From the NCBI RefSeq assembly GCF_037969725.1, contig NZ_CP150203.1, forward strand, positions 3,798,001-3,862,000: a stretch of 64,000 nucleotides of DNA, written 5' to 3'. The notes under the pieces are model-generated. The model was not told where the DNA came from. It saw nothing but the letters and a program-made list of their open reading frames with translations, and ran no database searches. Within the stretch, counting starts at the first letter, position 1. Every line of letters begins with the position of its first letter. The position numbers and the translations under genes were made by a program. The DNA comes from Paenibacillus sp. FSL W8-0426. GTDB taxonomy: Bacteria > Bacillota > Bacilli > Paenibacillales > Paenibacillaceae. Shown here in pieces: positions 45,394 to 54,440 of the stretch.

Positions 45394-46284
45394 ATGGAGC
45401 TGCGTCAATTGATCACGTTCCGCACCGTTGCTGTAACATTGAATTTCACTCGGGCTGCGGAAGTTCTGAACTACGTCCCCTCCAATGTGACAATGCAAAT
45501 TAAAGCTTTGGAGGAGGAGCTTGGCATTCGTCTCTTTGATCGTTTGGGCAAACAGCTTGCTCTCACTACGGCGGGCAAACGCTTTTTAACGCATATCCAA
45601 GGCGTTCTTGACAAATTGGACGAAGCCCGCAGCGTTGTTCATGACAACGAAAATCTAAGTGGCACTCTAACGATAAGTGCCAATGAGGTCATTTGCGCCT
45701 ATCGCCTTCCAGCCGTCTTTCAACGGTTTCGTTCCCGGCATCCTGGAGTTCGTCTGATTTTCCGCTCCGTTCCAAATCAAGAGCTCAAGCAAACCCTTTT
45801 GGAGGGAACCTCGGATGTCGTCTATATGTTGGACGAACCCATTCGCTCGAGCGCGCTTGTCGTGGAGCCTTTACTGGAAGAAAATTTCCGCTTGTTCGCT
45901 GCACCCGACCATCCACTTGCCAAACAAACGGATTTACGACTGGAAGATTTCCATAATGAAGTGTTCCTGACGAATGAAAAAGGTTGTCCCTATCGAACCA
46001 TGTTTGACCGGTCATTTGAAAAAGAGGGCATGGACAGCATTACGTATTTAGAGTTTCAAAGTGCCGAAGCGATTAAACAATGTGCAATTTCGGGAATCGG
46101 CATTGCTTTTCTTCCTGAAATCGTAGTGGAAGTCGAAGTTGAACGCGGAGAACTTGTGGCCCTTCCATGGCAAATTCCAGACTTGCACGTGTTTACACAG
46201 ATGTTGTGGCATAAAGACAAGTGGCTTTCACCTATCATGGAATCTTTCATAGAAGCATCTAGGGAACTTCTTGCAAAAGAATAA
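45394..46284 (+). CDS. LysR-family transcriptional regulator
   Basis: 296 residues. N-terminal winged helix (ELRQLITFRTVAVTLNFTRAAEVLNY; NVTMQIKALEEELGIRLFDR) and a LysR substrate-binding domain (about 90-290). Start ATG 45394, with AAAGGGG upstream; an adjacent ATG at 45391 is possible. Divergent from the MetX-like hydrolase, its likely target. Confidence 0.9.
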   Translation: MELRQLITFRTVAVTLNFTRAAEVLNYVPSNVTMQIKALEEELGIRLFDRLGKQLALTTAGKRFLTHIQGVLDKLDEARSVVHDNENLSGTLTISANEVICAYRLPAVFQRFRSRHPGVRLIFRSVPNQELKQTLLEGTSDVVYMLDEPIRSSALVVEPLLEENFRLFAAPDHPLAKQTDLRLEDFHNEVFLTNEKGCPYRTMFDRSFEKEGMDSITYLEFQSAEAIKQCAISGIGIAFLPEIVVEVEVERGELVALPWQIPDLHVFTQMLWHKDKWLSPIMESFIEASRELLAKE

Positions 46285-46323
46285 CAACGACGTTAGATTA
46301 CTAAAACAACACTTTAGTTGAAC

Positions 46324-46362
46324 AAAAAGAGCCGATCGCATTGATCGACTCTTTTGTTTTTT
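46324..46362 (+). terminator. Terminator between convergent genes
   Basis: AAAAGAG-C-CGATC and GATCG-A-CTCTTTT form a long stem, followed by GTTTTTTG on the plus strand. Confidence 0.78.
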
Positions 46363-46411
46363 GCTCAATAAAGAGCGCTTCCCGGAATTGAATCTCTGCC
46401 CGTGACTGTTC

Positions 46412-47578
46412 TTATCCTCCAATATTAGATTTGCTCTTCATGGAAAAAGATAACACCGCCGGAATGATCCCAAGCGCAACACCGATCGCTCCAAATAAAC
46501 CAACGGATTGAAGGGATATGTTTTCCACGACCATTCCCCCAATTATAGCCCCACCGGCCATACCCAATTGAATGATTGAAGTGTTTAAGCTCAGGACAAT
46601 CCCCGAGGCTTTTGGAGCCATACCAATTAGATATACCTGTTGGACGGGGCCTGTTGACCAGGCAAAAAAGGACCACAACATAAGTAAGGGCAGCATGATG
46701 AATACGGAAGTTTGGGCGAGTCCTGTCATTAAAAGCAAGATCCCGGAATGGAAAAGCAGGCCTCCAATCAATGTACGGGGAATCCCCCATTTATCCGCAC
46801 CATAGCCGCCGACCTGGGAACCTAGCAGACTGGCTATACCGAATGCAAACAGCCCTATACTGACCATGCGGTCGCTCATTCCAGTAATGTTCAACAGGAA
46901 TGGAGAAATATATGTGTAAATGATGGTATAACCAAGTATCCAGAAAAATCCTATGGATAGAGCTATAGAAATTCGAGGCGTTTTAAGCAAGGATAACTGC
47001 TCCCGTATCGGCACAGGAGTCTCTCCCTTAGACTTAGGAATAGTCAACCCAAGTACAAACATTGCAATCAAGCTGAGTATGCCGATTCCCGTAAAAATGA
47101 TCTTCCAATCATAGGAACCAGCAATCACTCTTCCTAAAGGAACACCGAGAATAAGCGCAAGGTTAAAGCCTAAAAGAACGGTAGCAATTGCACTTCCTTG
47201 CTTGCCTTGTTGAGCAATGTTGGCGGCGACGGTCAAGGCAACCACCATAAATACACCCGTGCCAACCGCCAGTATGATTCTAGCTCCCAGCAGCATGGAG
47301 AAACCGGTCGTTAAAATCGTGACTAGATTGCCTATGAAAAATAGCGTCAACGCAGCCAGCATAAGCTTTCTTCGATCCATTTTTGCAGTGATTGCAATCA
47401 AAATCGGGGTGCCGATTGCGTAAGCAAGTGAGTAAACGGTGATGAGTTGTCCAGCGGCTGCCAGCGTCACTCCGGTATCACTTGCTATTCTATCCAGTAT
47501 ACCCGCGATTACAAATTCAGATGTGCCTACCAAAAAACTGACAATGGCCAGAATATAAATTTTCCAAGGATTTCCCAT
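46412..47578 (-). CDS. MFS efflux transporter (DHA1/AraJ type)
   Basis: 388 residues with twelve membrane segments. Signature stretches of the DHA1 family: GTSEFVIAGILDRIA in helix 1, the loop 2-3 motif AKMDRRKLML, and motif C-like LALILGVPLGRVIAG. AraJ/YdhP-type proteins export sugars or drugs. An ArsR-like site (47598-47621) lies upstream, similar to those before the LLM oxidoreductase and the ArsR gene, which suggests a common regulon. Possibly exports or detoxifies a compound acted on by the oxidoreductase. Confidence 0.86.
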   Translation of the reverse strand: MGNPWKIYILAIVSFLVGTSEFVIAGILDRIASDTGVTLAAAGQLITVYSLAYAIGTPILIAITAKMDRRKLMLAALTLFFIGNLVTILTTGFSMLLGARIILAVGTGVFMVVALTVAANIAQQGKQGSAIATVLLGFNLALILGVPLGRVIAGSYDWKIIFTGIGILSLIAMFVLGLTIPKSKGETPVPIREQLSLLKTPRISIALSIGFFWILGYTIIYTYISPFLLNITGMSDRMVSIGLFAFGIASLLGSQVGGYGADKWGIPRTLIGGLLFHSGILLLMTGLAQTSVFIMLPLLMLWSFFAWSTGPVQQVYLIGMAPKASGIVLSLNTSIIQLGMAGGAIIGGMVVENISLQSVGLFGAIGVALGIIPAVLSFSMKSKSNIGG

Positions 47579-47597
47579 GTTATTCCCTCACATTCAT

Positions 47598-47621
47598 TTC
47601 TATAGTTCCAAAACTGTAGAA
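47598..47621. promoter_or_regulatory. Palindrome upstream of the MFS gene (ArsR-type site)
   Basis: TTCTATAGTT-CCAA-AACTGTAGAA; the two arms match inverted at nine of ten bases. Shares TGTAGAACT with sites at 48747 and 49097. Confidence 0.55.
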
Positions 47622-47669
47622 CTCATGTTTAATATTGAGCTGTATCTGATTAGCTCACATCCTGTCTTC

Positions 47670-48722
47670 TTATTTTCTGGCGAGCTCCTTACGAACAATA
47701 GGAGCAACTTTAGTGCCGAGAAGCTCGATCGTCCGCAGCAATTCCAAATGAGACAGTGAGCTGAAATCAACATACATCAGAAAACGGGTCAAACTTAATT
47801 TCTCTTGCGCAAGCAGGATCTTCTCGGCTACATATTCTGGATCACCAACATATAGAGCACCCCGAAGGCTGCAAGCTTCTTTGAACGTGTCGTGAGTATA
47901 AGGTGCCCACCCTCGTTCCCGTCCAATCTTATTCATCTGCTCGGCCATAACGGGAAAGTACTGTTCAGCGGCTGATTCAAAGGATTCCGCAATAAAACCA
48001 TGGGAATGTGTTGCAATTTGCAGCTTACCGGGATCGTGTCCGGCTTTCTTAGCAGCTTCCTTATATAGCTCCACCAATGGTGCAAAACGTTCCGGCATGC
48101 CACCGATAATGGAGAAGATTACGGGAAGACCCAGTATACCGGCTCGAATGGCTGACTCCGGGTTACCGCCAGTGGCGATCCATACCGGCAATGGGTCTTG
48201 TTGTGCACGGGGATATACGCCCATATCATGAATAGCCGGACGATGTCCGCCACCCCACGTCACCTTTTCATTAGCGCGTATTTTTAATAAAAGTTCAAGT
48301 TTCTCTTCGTACAACTCTTCGTAGTCGTTCAAGTTATACCCGAACAGTGGAAACGACTCAACAAAAGAGCCGCGTCCGGCCATGATCTCAGCACGCCCTT
48401 TCGATAGAACGTCCAGTGTTGCGAAATCCTGATATACCCGGACAGGATCATCCGAAGAGAGCACCGTTACAGCGCTGGATAGCCGAATCCGCTTCGTTGT
48501 GGATGCTGCAGTCGCAAGAATGACCGCCGGTGATGAGCTTGTATAGTCGATTCGATGATGTTCGCCAACAGCATACACATCGAGCCCAACCTGATCAGCC
48601 AATTGAATTTCCTCGATCGCTTGCCGCAGCCTCTCTGCTGGCGATACACCACCATGCTCTGGATTGGTATGTAGAAAGGTAGTTATGCCCAATTCCATGT
48701 TTTTTGACCTTTTTTCCATCAT
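47670..48722 (-). CDS. LLM-class flavin-dependent oxidoreductase
   Basis: About 350 residues from ATG 48722 (AAAGGAG 6 nt upstream). A bacterial-luciferase-like (beta/alpha)8 barrel: ELGITTFLHTN, IQLADQVGLDVYAVGEHHR, and IATGGNPESAIRAG. It uses reduced flavin to oxidise a small organic substrate. The substrate is unknown. It lies between an MFS exporter and an ArsR regulator with matching upstream motifs. Confidence 0.88.
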   Translation of the reverse strand: MMEKRSKNMELGITTFLHTNPEHGGVSPAERLRQAIEEIQLADQVGLDVYAVGEHHRIDYTSSSPAVILATAASTTKRIRLSSAVTVLSSDDPVRVYQDFATLDVLSKGRAEIMAGRGSFVESFPLFGYNLNDYEELYEEKLELLLKIRANEKVTWGGGHRPAIHDMGVYPRAQQDPLPVWIATGGNPESAIRAGILGLPVIFSIIGGMPERFAPLVELYKEAAKKAGHDPGKLQIATHSHGFIAESFESAAEQYFPVMAEQMNKIGRERGWAPYTHDTFKEACSLRGALYVGDPEYVAEKILLAQEKLSLTRFLMYVDFSSLSHLELLRTIELLGTKVAPIVRKELARK

Positions 48723-48746
48723 TATTTGCTCCTTTATCATTTCTTC

Positions 48747-48767
48747 ACTTCTAGAAATGTAGAACTG
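48747..48767. promoter_or_regulatory. ArsR-type site upstream of the LLM oxidoreductase
   Basis: ACTTCTAGAAATGTAGAACTG, which aligns without gaps to the site at 49097-49117 (18 of 21 identical). Confidence 0.55.
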
Positions 48768-48781
48768 TTGCTCAAAAAAAT

Positions 48782-49063
48782 TTACGCCAGCAAATAAGGC
48801 GCAAATTTCTCTGCCATTTCCCGATCAACACAATAATGAATATACGATCCACTTTTAGACGAATGAATTAAGCCCGAGTCAGTTAATTGCTTCAGGTGAT
48901 GTGACAACGTCGAGCTAGCTACGGTTTCCAGTTTCTCTCCAATAGCTGTAAAGCATTGATTGCTCTCTTTCACCAGCAGCAATGCAATTTTTAAACGTGT
49001 GGGTTCACCTAACGCCTTGTATATTTTGACCGCCTGGCCCATTTCTTTTTCGTTTTCAGTCAT
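48782..49063 (-). CDS. ArsR-family winged-helix regulator
   Basis: 93 residues from ATG 49063 (GGAGG 9 nt upstream). Classical ArsR fold: ALGEPTRLKIALLLV, recognition helix SSTLSHHLKQL, and the wing SGSYIHYCVD. Has no CxC metal-binding box, although a Cys lies in SNQCFTAIG, so metal sensing is doubtful; a redox or organic-ligand sensor is more likely. Probably represses itself, the LLM oxidoreductase and the MFS transporter. Confidence 0.88.
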   Translation of the reverse strand: MTENEKEMGQAVKIYKALGEPTRLKIALLLVKESNQCFTAIGEKLETVASSTLSHHLKQLTDSGLIHSSKSGSYIHYCVDREMAEKFAPYLLA

Positions 49064-49096
49064 GGTTAATGACCTCCTTTTCAAGCACAACTCTAC

Positions 49097-49117
49097 ATTT
49101 CTATAAGTGTAGAACTG
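49097..49117. promoter_or_regulatory. ArsR-type site upstream of its own gene
   Basis: ATTTCTATAAGTGTAGAACTG, embedded in a longer imperfect palindrome starting at CTCTACA (49091). Confidence 0.55.
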
Positions 49118-49209
49118 ATGATAACACCTTATTGTTTAAATGTAAAGGGAACTATGGCTTGCCACCAGAGCTTGAGTTAACGAAAGTGGAACCGGTGCGG
49201 ATCGAGCTG

Positions 49210-50007
49210 TTACTGCATGACGATGGAATAAAAGAGAGCTGCCAGGATGAAACGATATAGAGCAAACCACTCCAGTCTCAGTCGCTTGATGAGTTTAATA
49301 AACGTCACAACCGCAATCATGGCTATAAGGAAGGAAGTTATAAAGCCAATTAACATCAGATATATATCGTCTGAGCGAAGTAAATCGCGACTATCGTATA
49401 AATCCAGCAAGGTTGCACCAAACATGACTGGTACTGAAATAAGGAAGGTAAAATCCGCGGCTGCTTTTTGGCTGGTCCCCAGCAAAAGGCCGCCTGAAAT
49501 TGTCGATCCTGATCTCGAAAACCCTGGCCACAAAGCCAAACATTGGAACAGGCCAATACCGAAAGCTTGTTTATAATTAATGTTATCCATCGTATCAGCG
49601 GTTTCTTTTCTTCTGCTCCGTGCTGCGACAATCAACAACACGCCACCTGCAACCAAACCAATCAAGACAGGAGTTGGACCGAATAATTGGCTTTTGATCG
49701 TATCCTTGAAGAGAAGATATACAATTAACGCTGGTACCATAGCTAAAATCATATGGATCACGTTTAGTCCTTTTGAAAAATCCATCTTGATTAAATTTGA
49801 CCCAATTTCCATATATCTTTTCCAGTAAAGAATGAGCACTGCCATTACTGCGCCCAACTGTATAACTATTTTAAAGGTTGTTGACGCTTCTCCCTCAAAG
49901 TTAAGCAAATCACCTGCCAAAATAAGATGTCCAGTAGACGATACTGGTAAAAACTCGGTTAAGCCTTCTATGATACCGAGTATTATTGCTTTAATTACAT
50001 CCGTCAT
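49210..50007 (-). CDS. uppP: Undecaprenyl-diphosphate phosphatase
   Basis: 265 residues, eight membrane helices. BacA/UppP motifs: EGLTEFLPVSSTGHLIL with the catalytic Glu and Ser/His, and PGFSRSGSTISGGLLLG with the Arg and Ser. Recycles the lipid carrier for peptidoglycan and teichoic-acid synthesis; gives bacitracin resistance. The start ATG has AAGGAGG upstream. Separated by 105 bp from an inverted repeat (50112-50127) that may be an operator. Together with the wall genes at 12075-29379 it fits an envelope-rich region. Confidence 0.94.
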   Translation of the reverse strand: MTDVIKAIILGIIEGLTEFLPVSSTGHLILAGDLLNFEGEASTTFKIVIQLGAVMAVLILYWKRYMEIGSNLIKMDFSKGLNVIHMILAMVPALIVYLLFKDTIKSQLFGPTPVLIGLVAGGVLLIVAARSRRKETADTMDNINYKQAFGIGLFQCLALWPGFSRSGSTISGGLLLGTSQKAAADFTFLISVPVMFGATLLDLYDSRDLLRSDDIYLMLIGFITSFLIAMIAVVTFIKLIKRLRLEWFALYRFILAALFYSIVMQ

Positions 50008-50111
50008 CCGTAAATATCCTCCTTAGGAAAATAAACTTGTTTAACAATTATAAGTATAAGGGGTTTTGTTTGTTCCCTCCCATCGATTAACGTAACAATA
50101 TTCGATTCAGC

Positions 50112-50127
50112 GTGACATTATTGTCAC
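50112..50127. promoter_or_regulatory. Inverted repeat upstream of uppP
   Basis: GTGACA-TTAT-TGTCAC, perfect 6-bp arms. The half site TGTGACA also opens blocks A and B (19298, 26002), though without the rest of the block. Confidence 0.4.
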
Positions 50128-50183
50128 ATAGGATGTGAATCTCTTTCGAATATGGCAAAACGGATAACGATGTTCGATTCGAA

Positions 50184-50230
50184 GAAAAAACGAAACGACC
50201 GTTCTCCGGTAAAGTGCCGGGAAACGGTCG
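50184..50230 (-). terminator. Terminator after the diguanylate cyclase gene
   Basis: CGACCGTT and AACGGTCG with an inner CCGG...CCGG stem; followed on the minus strand by TTCGTTTTTTC. Confidence 0.78.
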
Positions 50231-50263
50231 CAATTTCATATTGTTTTTTGTTACACCGATATT

Positions 50264-51538
50264 TTACGAATGAAAAAAGGAGAATATACGATATGTATTT
50301 TTTCCTTCTGCCTTAGCCAGATAGAGTGCGGCATCTGCTTTTTGAAGAAGCTCTTTGACGGTATCCCCTTTTTCGCAAAATGCGATGCCTATGCTGGAAG
50401 TCGTACGAAGTTCCTGCCCTCCGATATTCCAAGGAAGCTGCAATTGTTCTAAAATATTTTCGGCCAAAACACGGGTATCCGAGAACGTGGTGCGAGGAAG
50501 GACAAAGACGAATTCGTCACCGCCCATTCTCGTTAAAACCTCATGTTTACGAAGGCAAGCCCCTGCTCGCTTTACAAATTGCCGCAGCAATTCATCCCCT
50601 GCTTCATGACCTAATGTATCATTGATCTGCTTGAAATGATCCAGATCGGCAAACATCACAGCCACCTGTTCTACGCCCGTTGTTTCTTCATTTAAAACCT
50701 GATTTAACATTTTCGTTAGAAACCTTCGGTTTGGCGCTCCGGTTAAAGCATCACGGTAACTTAATTGCTCCAGTTGTTCCTGATGCTTTTTTCGCTCTGT
50801 CACTTCCCTTCCGACCAGCATCATATTTTTAAAATTACCGTGTTCATCAAACATGGGCGTTCCCTTCAACTCCAGCCATACGGGATCTCCCTGCTCATGT
50901 TGGCGTTGTATTTCATAGGTAAAGGGCTGTTGCAAGAGCAGCATCTCCATAAAAACGGCACGAAACTCCTCATCCACTTCGTCATTCGGGTTGTAGAATA
51001 CCCACTTGCCTATATACTCTTTTGGATCAAACCCAAGTACCATCTTATGAGAAGGAGACGCATACTCCACGATTCCGTCAAGATTGATCAGCTGGATCAA
51101 ATCCAGCGAATTATCCGCTAACAATCGATAACGTTCTTCGCTTTCCTTCAGAGCCGTAAGCAGCTTTTTTTGCTCCGTAATGTTCTTGCCCACTCCAAAA
51201 ACGCCATTGACCTTCCCTTCATAAAACAATGGAACCTGCTTTATTTGCAAGTAAACGATATCTCCGTTTTTATGCTGCGCTTCGGTCACGTATTGACAGG
51301 ATGCACCCTTTAGAACCTCACCGAAAAACTGTTTAATCAAATCAAGCTCATGCTGACAAAATAAATCTTTGTACGACACACCCATAATTTCTTCCTTGTT
51401 ATACCCTAAACATTCAGTAACCCCTTCATTCACTTCTACAATTTTTCCCTCGTTGGAAACGATAAAGATGGCATCTGGATTGTAATTAATGATCGATTTT
51501 AATGCCTCTATAGACTGCTCGCTCAAAAATTCTCTCAT
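50264..51538 (-). CDS. PAS-PAS-GGDEF diguanylate cyclase
   Basis: 424 residues. Two PAS domains (about 10-125 and 135-255), each closed by the ITEQKK/VTERKK linker typical of PAS-PAC ends, then a GGDEF domain (about 260-424) with intact active site RMGGDEFVFVL. The inhibitory I-site position reads RKHE instead of RxxD, so product feedback may be weak. No membrane segment. Makes the second messenger cyclic di-GMP in response to a cytoplasmic (perhaps redox or oxygen) signal; the cofactor cannot be told from sequence. Confidence 0.9.
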   Translation of the reverse strand: MREFLSEQSIEALKSIINYNPDAIFIVSNEGKIVEVNEGVTECLGYNKEEIMGVSYKDLFCQHELDLIKQFFGEVLKGASCQYVTEAQHKNGDIVYLQIKQVPLFYEGKVNGVFGVGKNITEQKKLLTALKESEERYRLLADNSLDLIQLINLDGIVEYASPSHKMVLGFDPKEYIGKWVFYNPNDEVDEEFRAVFMEMLLLQQPFTYEIQRQHEQGDPVWLELKGTPMFDEHGNFKNMMLVGREVTERKKHQEQLEQLSYRDALTGAPNRRFLTKMLNQVLNEETTGVEQVAVMFADLDHFKQINDTLGHEAGDELLRQFVKRAGACLRKHEVLTRMGGDEFVFVLPRTTFSDTRVLAENILEQLQLPWNIGGQELRTTSSIGIAFCEKGDTVKELLQKADAALYLAKAEGKNTYRIFSFFHS

Positions 51539-51670
51539 TCTTCTTGTTTAATCCTCCGCCATGATTACGAAATTTGTTAACGTTATACGATATAGTAGCA
51601 AATTTTGACTTCGTTTGGTATTACCAAAACTTACCAGTTGGCGTCTCGCAAGAACTTCGTTCCTTAAAAC

Positions 51671-51698
51671 AAAAAAAAGCCGCTGTAATCGCGACTTT
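51671..51698 (-). terminator. Terminator after the ClbS-like gene
   Basis: AAGTCGC and GCGGCTT (one G-T pair) around GATTACA, followed on the minus strand by T8. Confidence 0.65.
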
Positions 51699-51738
51699 GA
51701 ATGGTACAAGTTTTTTTTATCCTTAAACACTACATTGA

Positions 51739-52251
51739 CTATTTCCCTTGCAACTGATTCTTTTTCCACTTTCTTATTTTGGTCCTGAATGTTGTGAATG
51801 GTGCCACGGAATTGATGTGAATATACCTTATGGCAGGCCACCTCGGATTGCTTCCCGTCCATTTTAAAGTGCCTTGAGTATATAATTCTTCGGTAGTAAG
51901 CGTATCAATCCAGGACTGGAATTGCAGCTCCACTTTTTTGAATTCTTGACGCAGCTCAGTTAACGAAAGATGAGCATAATCGTTATAAAAAGATTGATAG
52001 AGCGCACCTAACTGGTTCCATTTGTAATCAGGAGAAGGAGTTACGACTTTTTTTCCAGCACGCTCATCCTTGTCCCAACTCATCACAAGATTTAGCCACC
52101 CGAGTTGGTAAGCAATCATTTCACTTGGTGTCCGATCTACATCCTTGTCACGTGTATCTTTAAGTTCTTCAGGAATTTCGTCAAACTCACCATCAAATAA
52201 CAAAAAGCGTTTATGAATCTCTTCCTTTAAACGGGTTTTAGACTCGTACAT
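51739..52251 (-). CDS. ClbS/DfsB family protein (DUF1706)
   Basis: 170 residues, a predicted four-helix bundle of the DinB-like type. Family features: the start ESKTRLKEEIHKRFLLFDGEF, then DRTPSEMIAYQLGWLNLVMSWDKDE, and the late PRWPAIRYIHINSVAPF. ClbS protects colibactin producers by hydrolysing the toxin, but most relatives have no known substrate. Start ATG after GGAGTGG. No toxin cluster is nearby. Confidence 0.8.
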   Translation of the reverse strand: MYESKTRLKEEIHKRFLLFDGEFDEIPEELKDTRDKDVDRTPSEMIAYQLGWLNLVMSWDKDERAGKKVVTPSPDYKWNQLGALYQSFYNDYAHLSLTELRQEFKKVELQFQSWIDTLTTEELYTQGTLKWTGSNPRWPAIRYIHINSVAPFTTFRTKIRKWKKNQLQGK

Positions 52252-52333
52252 GGTACCACTCCTTATCCGTCTTTAACTGAGGTGTGTATATTATTTAATG
52301 AAAAGAGTTTCCGGTGAAGAACACTAGTGTTCG

Positions 52334-52528
52334 TTAGCTCATCGGATGCCACTCCTCTTTAATAAGACCGTATATAACTCGGTCAACATATTGATTGTGA
52401 AGCAGCTCATAGTTTCTAATAATTCCTTCTTGAGTAAAGCCCAAGCGTTCTGGTATCGCTCTGCTTTTGAAGTTGTTAGTTGCATGCATGTGACTGCTGG
52501 AGAATCGAAAGGTATGTCTGATCATCAA
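52334..52528 (-). pseudogene. GNAT acetyltransferase, C-terminal remnant
   Basis: Only the last third of a RimJ/RimL-type N-acetyltransferase is present: NNFKSRAIPERLGFTQEG followed by VIYGLIKEEW. The acetyl-CoA-binding region (RxxGxG/A) that should precede it is absent. The open frame has an ATG start but no ribosome site. Confidence 0.6.
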
Positions 52529-52638
52529 TGATGGCTTTGTACATAGACTAATCGCCCCTTATTTGGTCGCCCACAATTTGGTTAGAGCTATTGTAGCAAA
52601 ATCCAATAATGTTAGCTACCTAAGATCAAGAGAAGTTT

Positions 52639-53085
52639 CTATAATTTCCATTCATATTGAATATCAGGCAAATTCTCCTCATTCTCATGTCCTCGACCAA
52701 TCATTTCAAATCCATTTTTCTCATAAAACCTTTGGGCATTTTTATTAACTTCAAATGTATATAAGGTTAATTTTCCACTGGCTTGTGCCTTTGCTTTATT
52801 AAGCAAAGTTTGCCCTATACCCCTACCTTGATAATCAATATGAATATAAAGTTGGCTGATCTCCGTTTCATTATAGGCAATCATTCCAACGACTTTGTCA
52901 TCCATTAACGCTAAATCGATTTGATACTGTTCAGCTAATATATGTTTTAAGAAATAAAGATGGCTGTCGAAACTATGGATTTCAGCCTGACCAATGGCCC
53001 GTTCCTTACTGTCTCTCCACATTTTCACTGTAGGTTCAGCATACTTGGGATGATACTTAGATACTTTAATTTCTAATTTGTTCAT
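52639..53085 (-). CDS. GNAT-family N-acetyltransferase
   Basis: 148 residues. The acetyl-CoA signature is YQGRGIGQTLLNKA, preceded by the strand ISQLYIHID and followed by NKNAQRFYEKNGFEMIG. Start ATG with GAAAGGCGG upstream. The acceptor (protein, antibiotic or small amine) cannot be told. Confidence 0.85.
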   Translation of the reverse strand: MNKLEIKVSKYHPKYAEPTVKMWRDSKERAIGQAEIHSFDSHLYFLKHILAEQYQIDLALMDDKVVGMIAYNETEISQLYIHIDYQGRGIGQTLLNKAKAQASGKLTLYTFEVNKNAQRFYEKNGFEMIGRGHENEENLPDIQYEWKL

Positions 53086-53250
53086 TACATACCGCCTTTC
53101 AATGTATAGATTTTCAGAATGCAGTACCGTTTGTTTCTGTACAACTACTTTCGAGTATACAAGAATAATTATCTTATGTTAATTACAAGGTGCACTCACA
53201 GGCAAATATAATGCCAATTGCTCTTCTGTCAATAAAGTGGACACTCTCGT

Positions 53251-54084
53251 TTATGAGGTTTTTTGGTAATACTGTTGCTCGAATTCCCAAGGAGACAGGT
53301 AACCCAGTGTACTGTGTGAGCGTTTGCGATTATAAAAGAATTCCAAGTAGCGATATAGTGCTTCATAGGCTTCTGCCTTCGTTTTAAATCTAGGGATGCG
53401 ATAGATCAGTTCTCGCTTCAATGTGCTGTGAAAGGCTTCAATACAAGCATTGTCATAGCAGTTTCCAGGCCTGCTCATACTCGCTTTCATCCCATACTGT
53501 TCCAACTTGCGTCGATACTCCTTGGAAGCATATTGTGCTCCACGATCAGAGTGGTGGATGAGCCCTTTTGCTGGCTTTTTCGCAGTATAGGCCTGGTTTA
53601 ATGCATCCATGACGAGATCAGTGGTCATGCGGTCGCTCAGCTTCCAACCTACAATTTGCTTGGTATACAGATCCAAAATGCTGGCTAAATACAGTCTGCC
53701 CTGACGGCATGGGATATAGGTGATGTCTGCGACCCATTTTTCGGCCGGTTTTGAAGCTGAAAAGTCTTGCTGGAGCTCATTAGGCGCTACCGGAAACGTA
53801 TGTCTGGAATCCGTTGTACACACTTTAAACTTAAGCGAAACACAGGAACGAAGTCCGTTTTCGCGCATGATGAAGCCGACCGTACGCTCCGATACGACCC
53901 AACCTTCTTTTAAAAGTTCATTGCGAATACGAGGACTACCATACCTCGAATCCGAGTCATGATAGTGCCACAAAATTCGATTCGTAAGGCGTTTCCTCCG
54001 CTGATCTCGGTTGGATGGTGCAGCCAAACGCCATTTGTAGTAGCCACTCCGAGACACTTGCAAGACCTTGCACATCTTCTCCAC
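53251..54084 (-). CDS. IS3-family transposase OrfB
   Basis: 277 residues from the ATG. rve integrase core with Asp in KWVADITYI, Asp in IHHSDRGAQYAS and Glu in ACIEAFHSTLKRE, the DDE triad with the usual spacing. The frame also reads upstream (KELRFQFIEEYRSDF) into the end of orfA, so the active OrfAB protein is probably made by -1 frameshifting near GGAAAAGAAC at about 54125-54135. Confidence 0.92.
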   Translation of the reverse strand: MEKMCKVLQVSRSGYYKWRLAAPSNRDQRRKRLTNRILWHYHDSDSRYGSPRIRNELLKEGWVVSERTVGFIMRENGLRSCVSLKFKVCTTDSRHTFPVAPNELQQDFSASKPAEKWVADITYIPCRQGRLYLASILDLYTKQIVGWKLSDRMTTDLVMDALNQAYTAKKPAKGLIHHSDRGAQYASKEYRRKLEQYGMKASMSRPGNCYDNACIEAFHSTLKRELIYRIPRFKTKAEAYEALYRYLEFFYNRKRSHSTLGYLSPWEFEQQYYQKTS

Positions 54085-54122
54085 TCGAAAGTCGGAGCGA
54101 TACTCTTCGATGAATTGGAACC

Positions 54123-54440
54123 TCAGTTCTTTTCCTTGCTGAAGATGTGCAGCGCCTTTTTTAGAATAGCCAATTCTTCTTTGAGATCTTCAATTTCACG
54201 GTCTTTCCGGCGTTGTTCTGCTTCATTGGCCCGTAGTGTTTGTTCGAGATTTCGGATCTTTTCGGGATGATTGACGCTTTCCTGATCGAACTGCCGATAC
54301 TTGGTCATCCATTGACTCAGCGTACTTTTAGGAATATTTAAATCTTCCGCTACATCGGATAACGTCTTCGTTTGCTCCTGAATGTACTTTACCGTTTGTT
54401 TCTTAAATTCTTCATTATAGCGTTGCCGTTGTTCTCCCAT
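54123..54440 (-). CDS. IS3-family transposase OrfA
   Basis: 105 residues from ATG 54440. A helix-turn-helix of the HTH_Tnp_1 type (TLSDVAEDLNIPKSTLSQWM) and a leucine-zipper-like coiled coil (EQTLRANEAEQRRKDREIED). Binds the element ends. Ends at TGA just after the probable frameshift site. Confidence 0.9.
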   Translation of the reverse strand: MGEQRQRYNEEFKKQTVKYIQEQTKTLSDVAEDLNIPKSTLSQWMTKYRQFDQESVNHPEKIRNLEQTLRANEAEQRRKDREIEDLKEELAILKKALHIFSKEKN

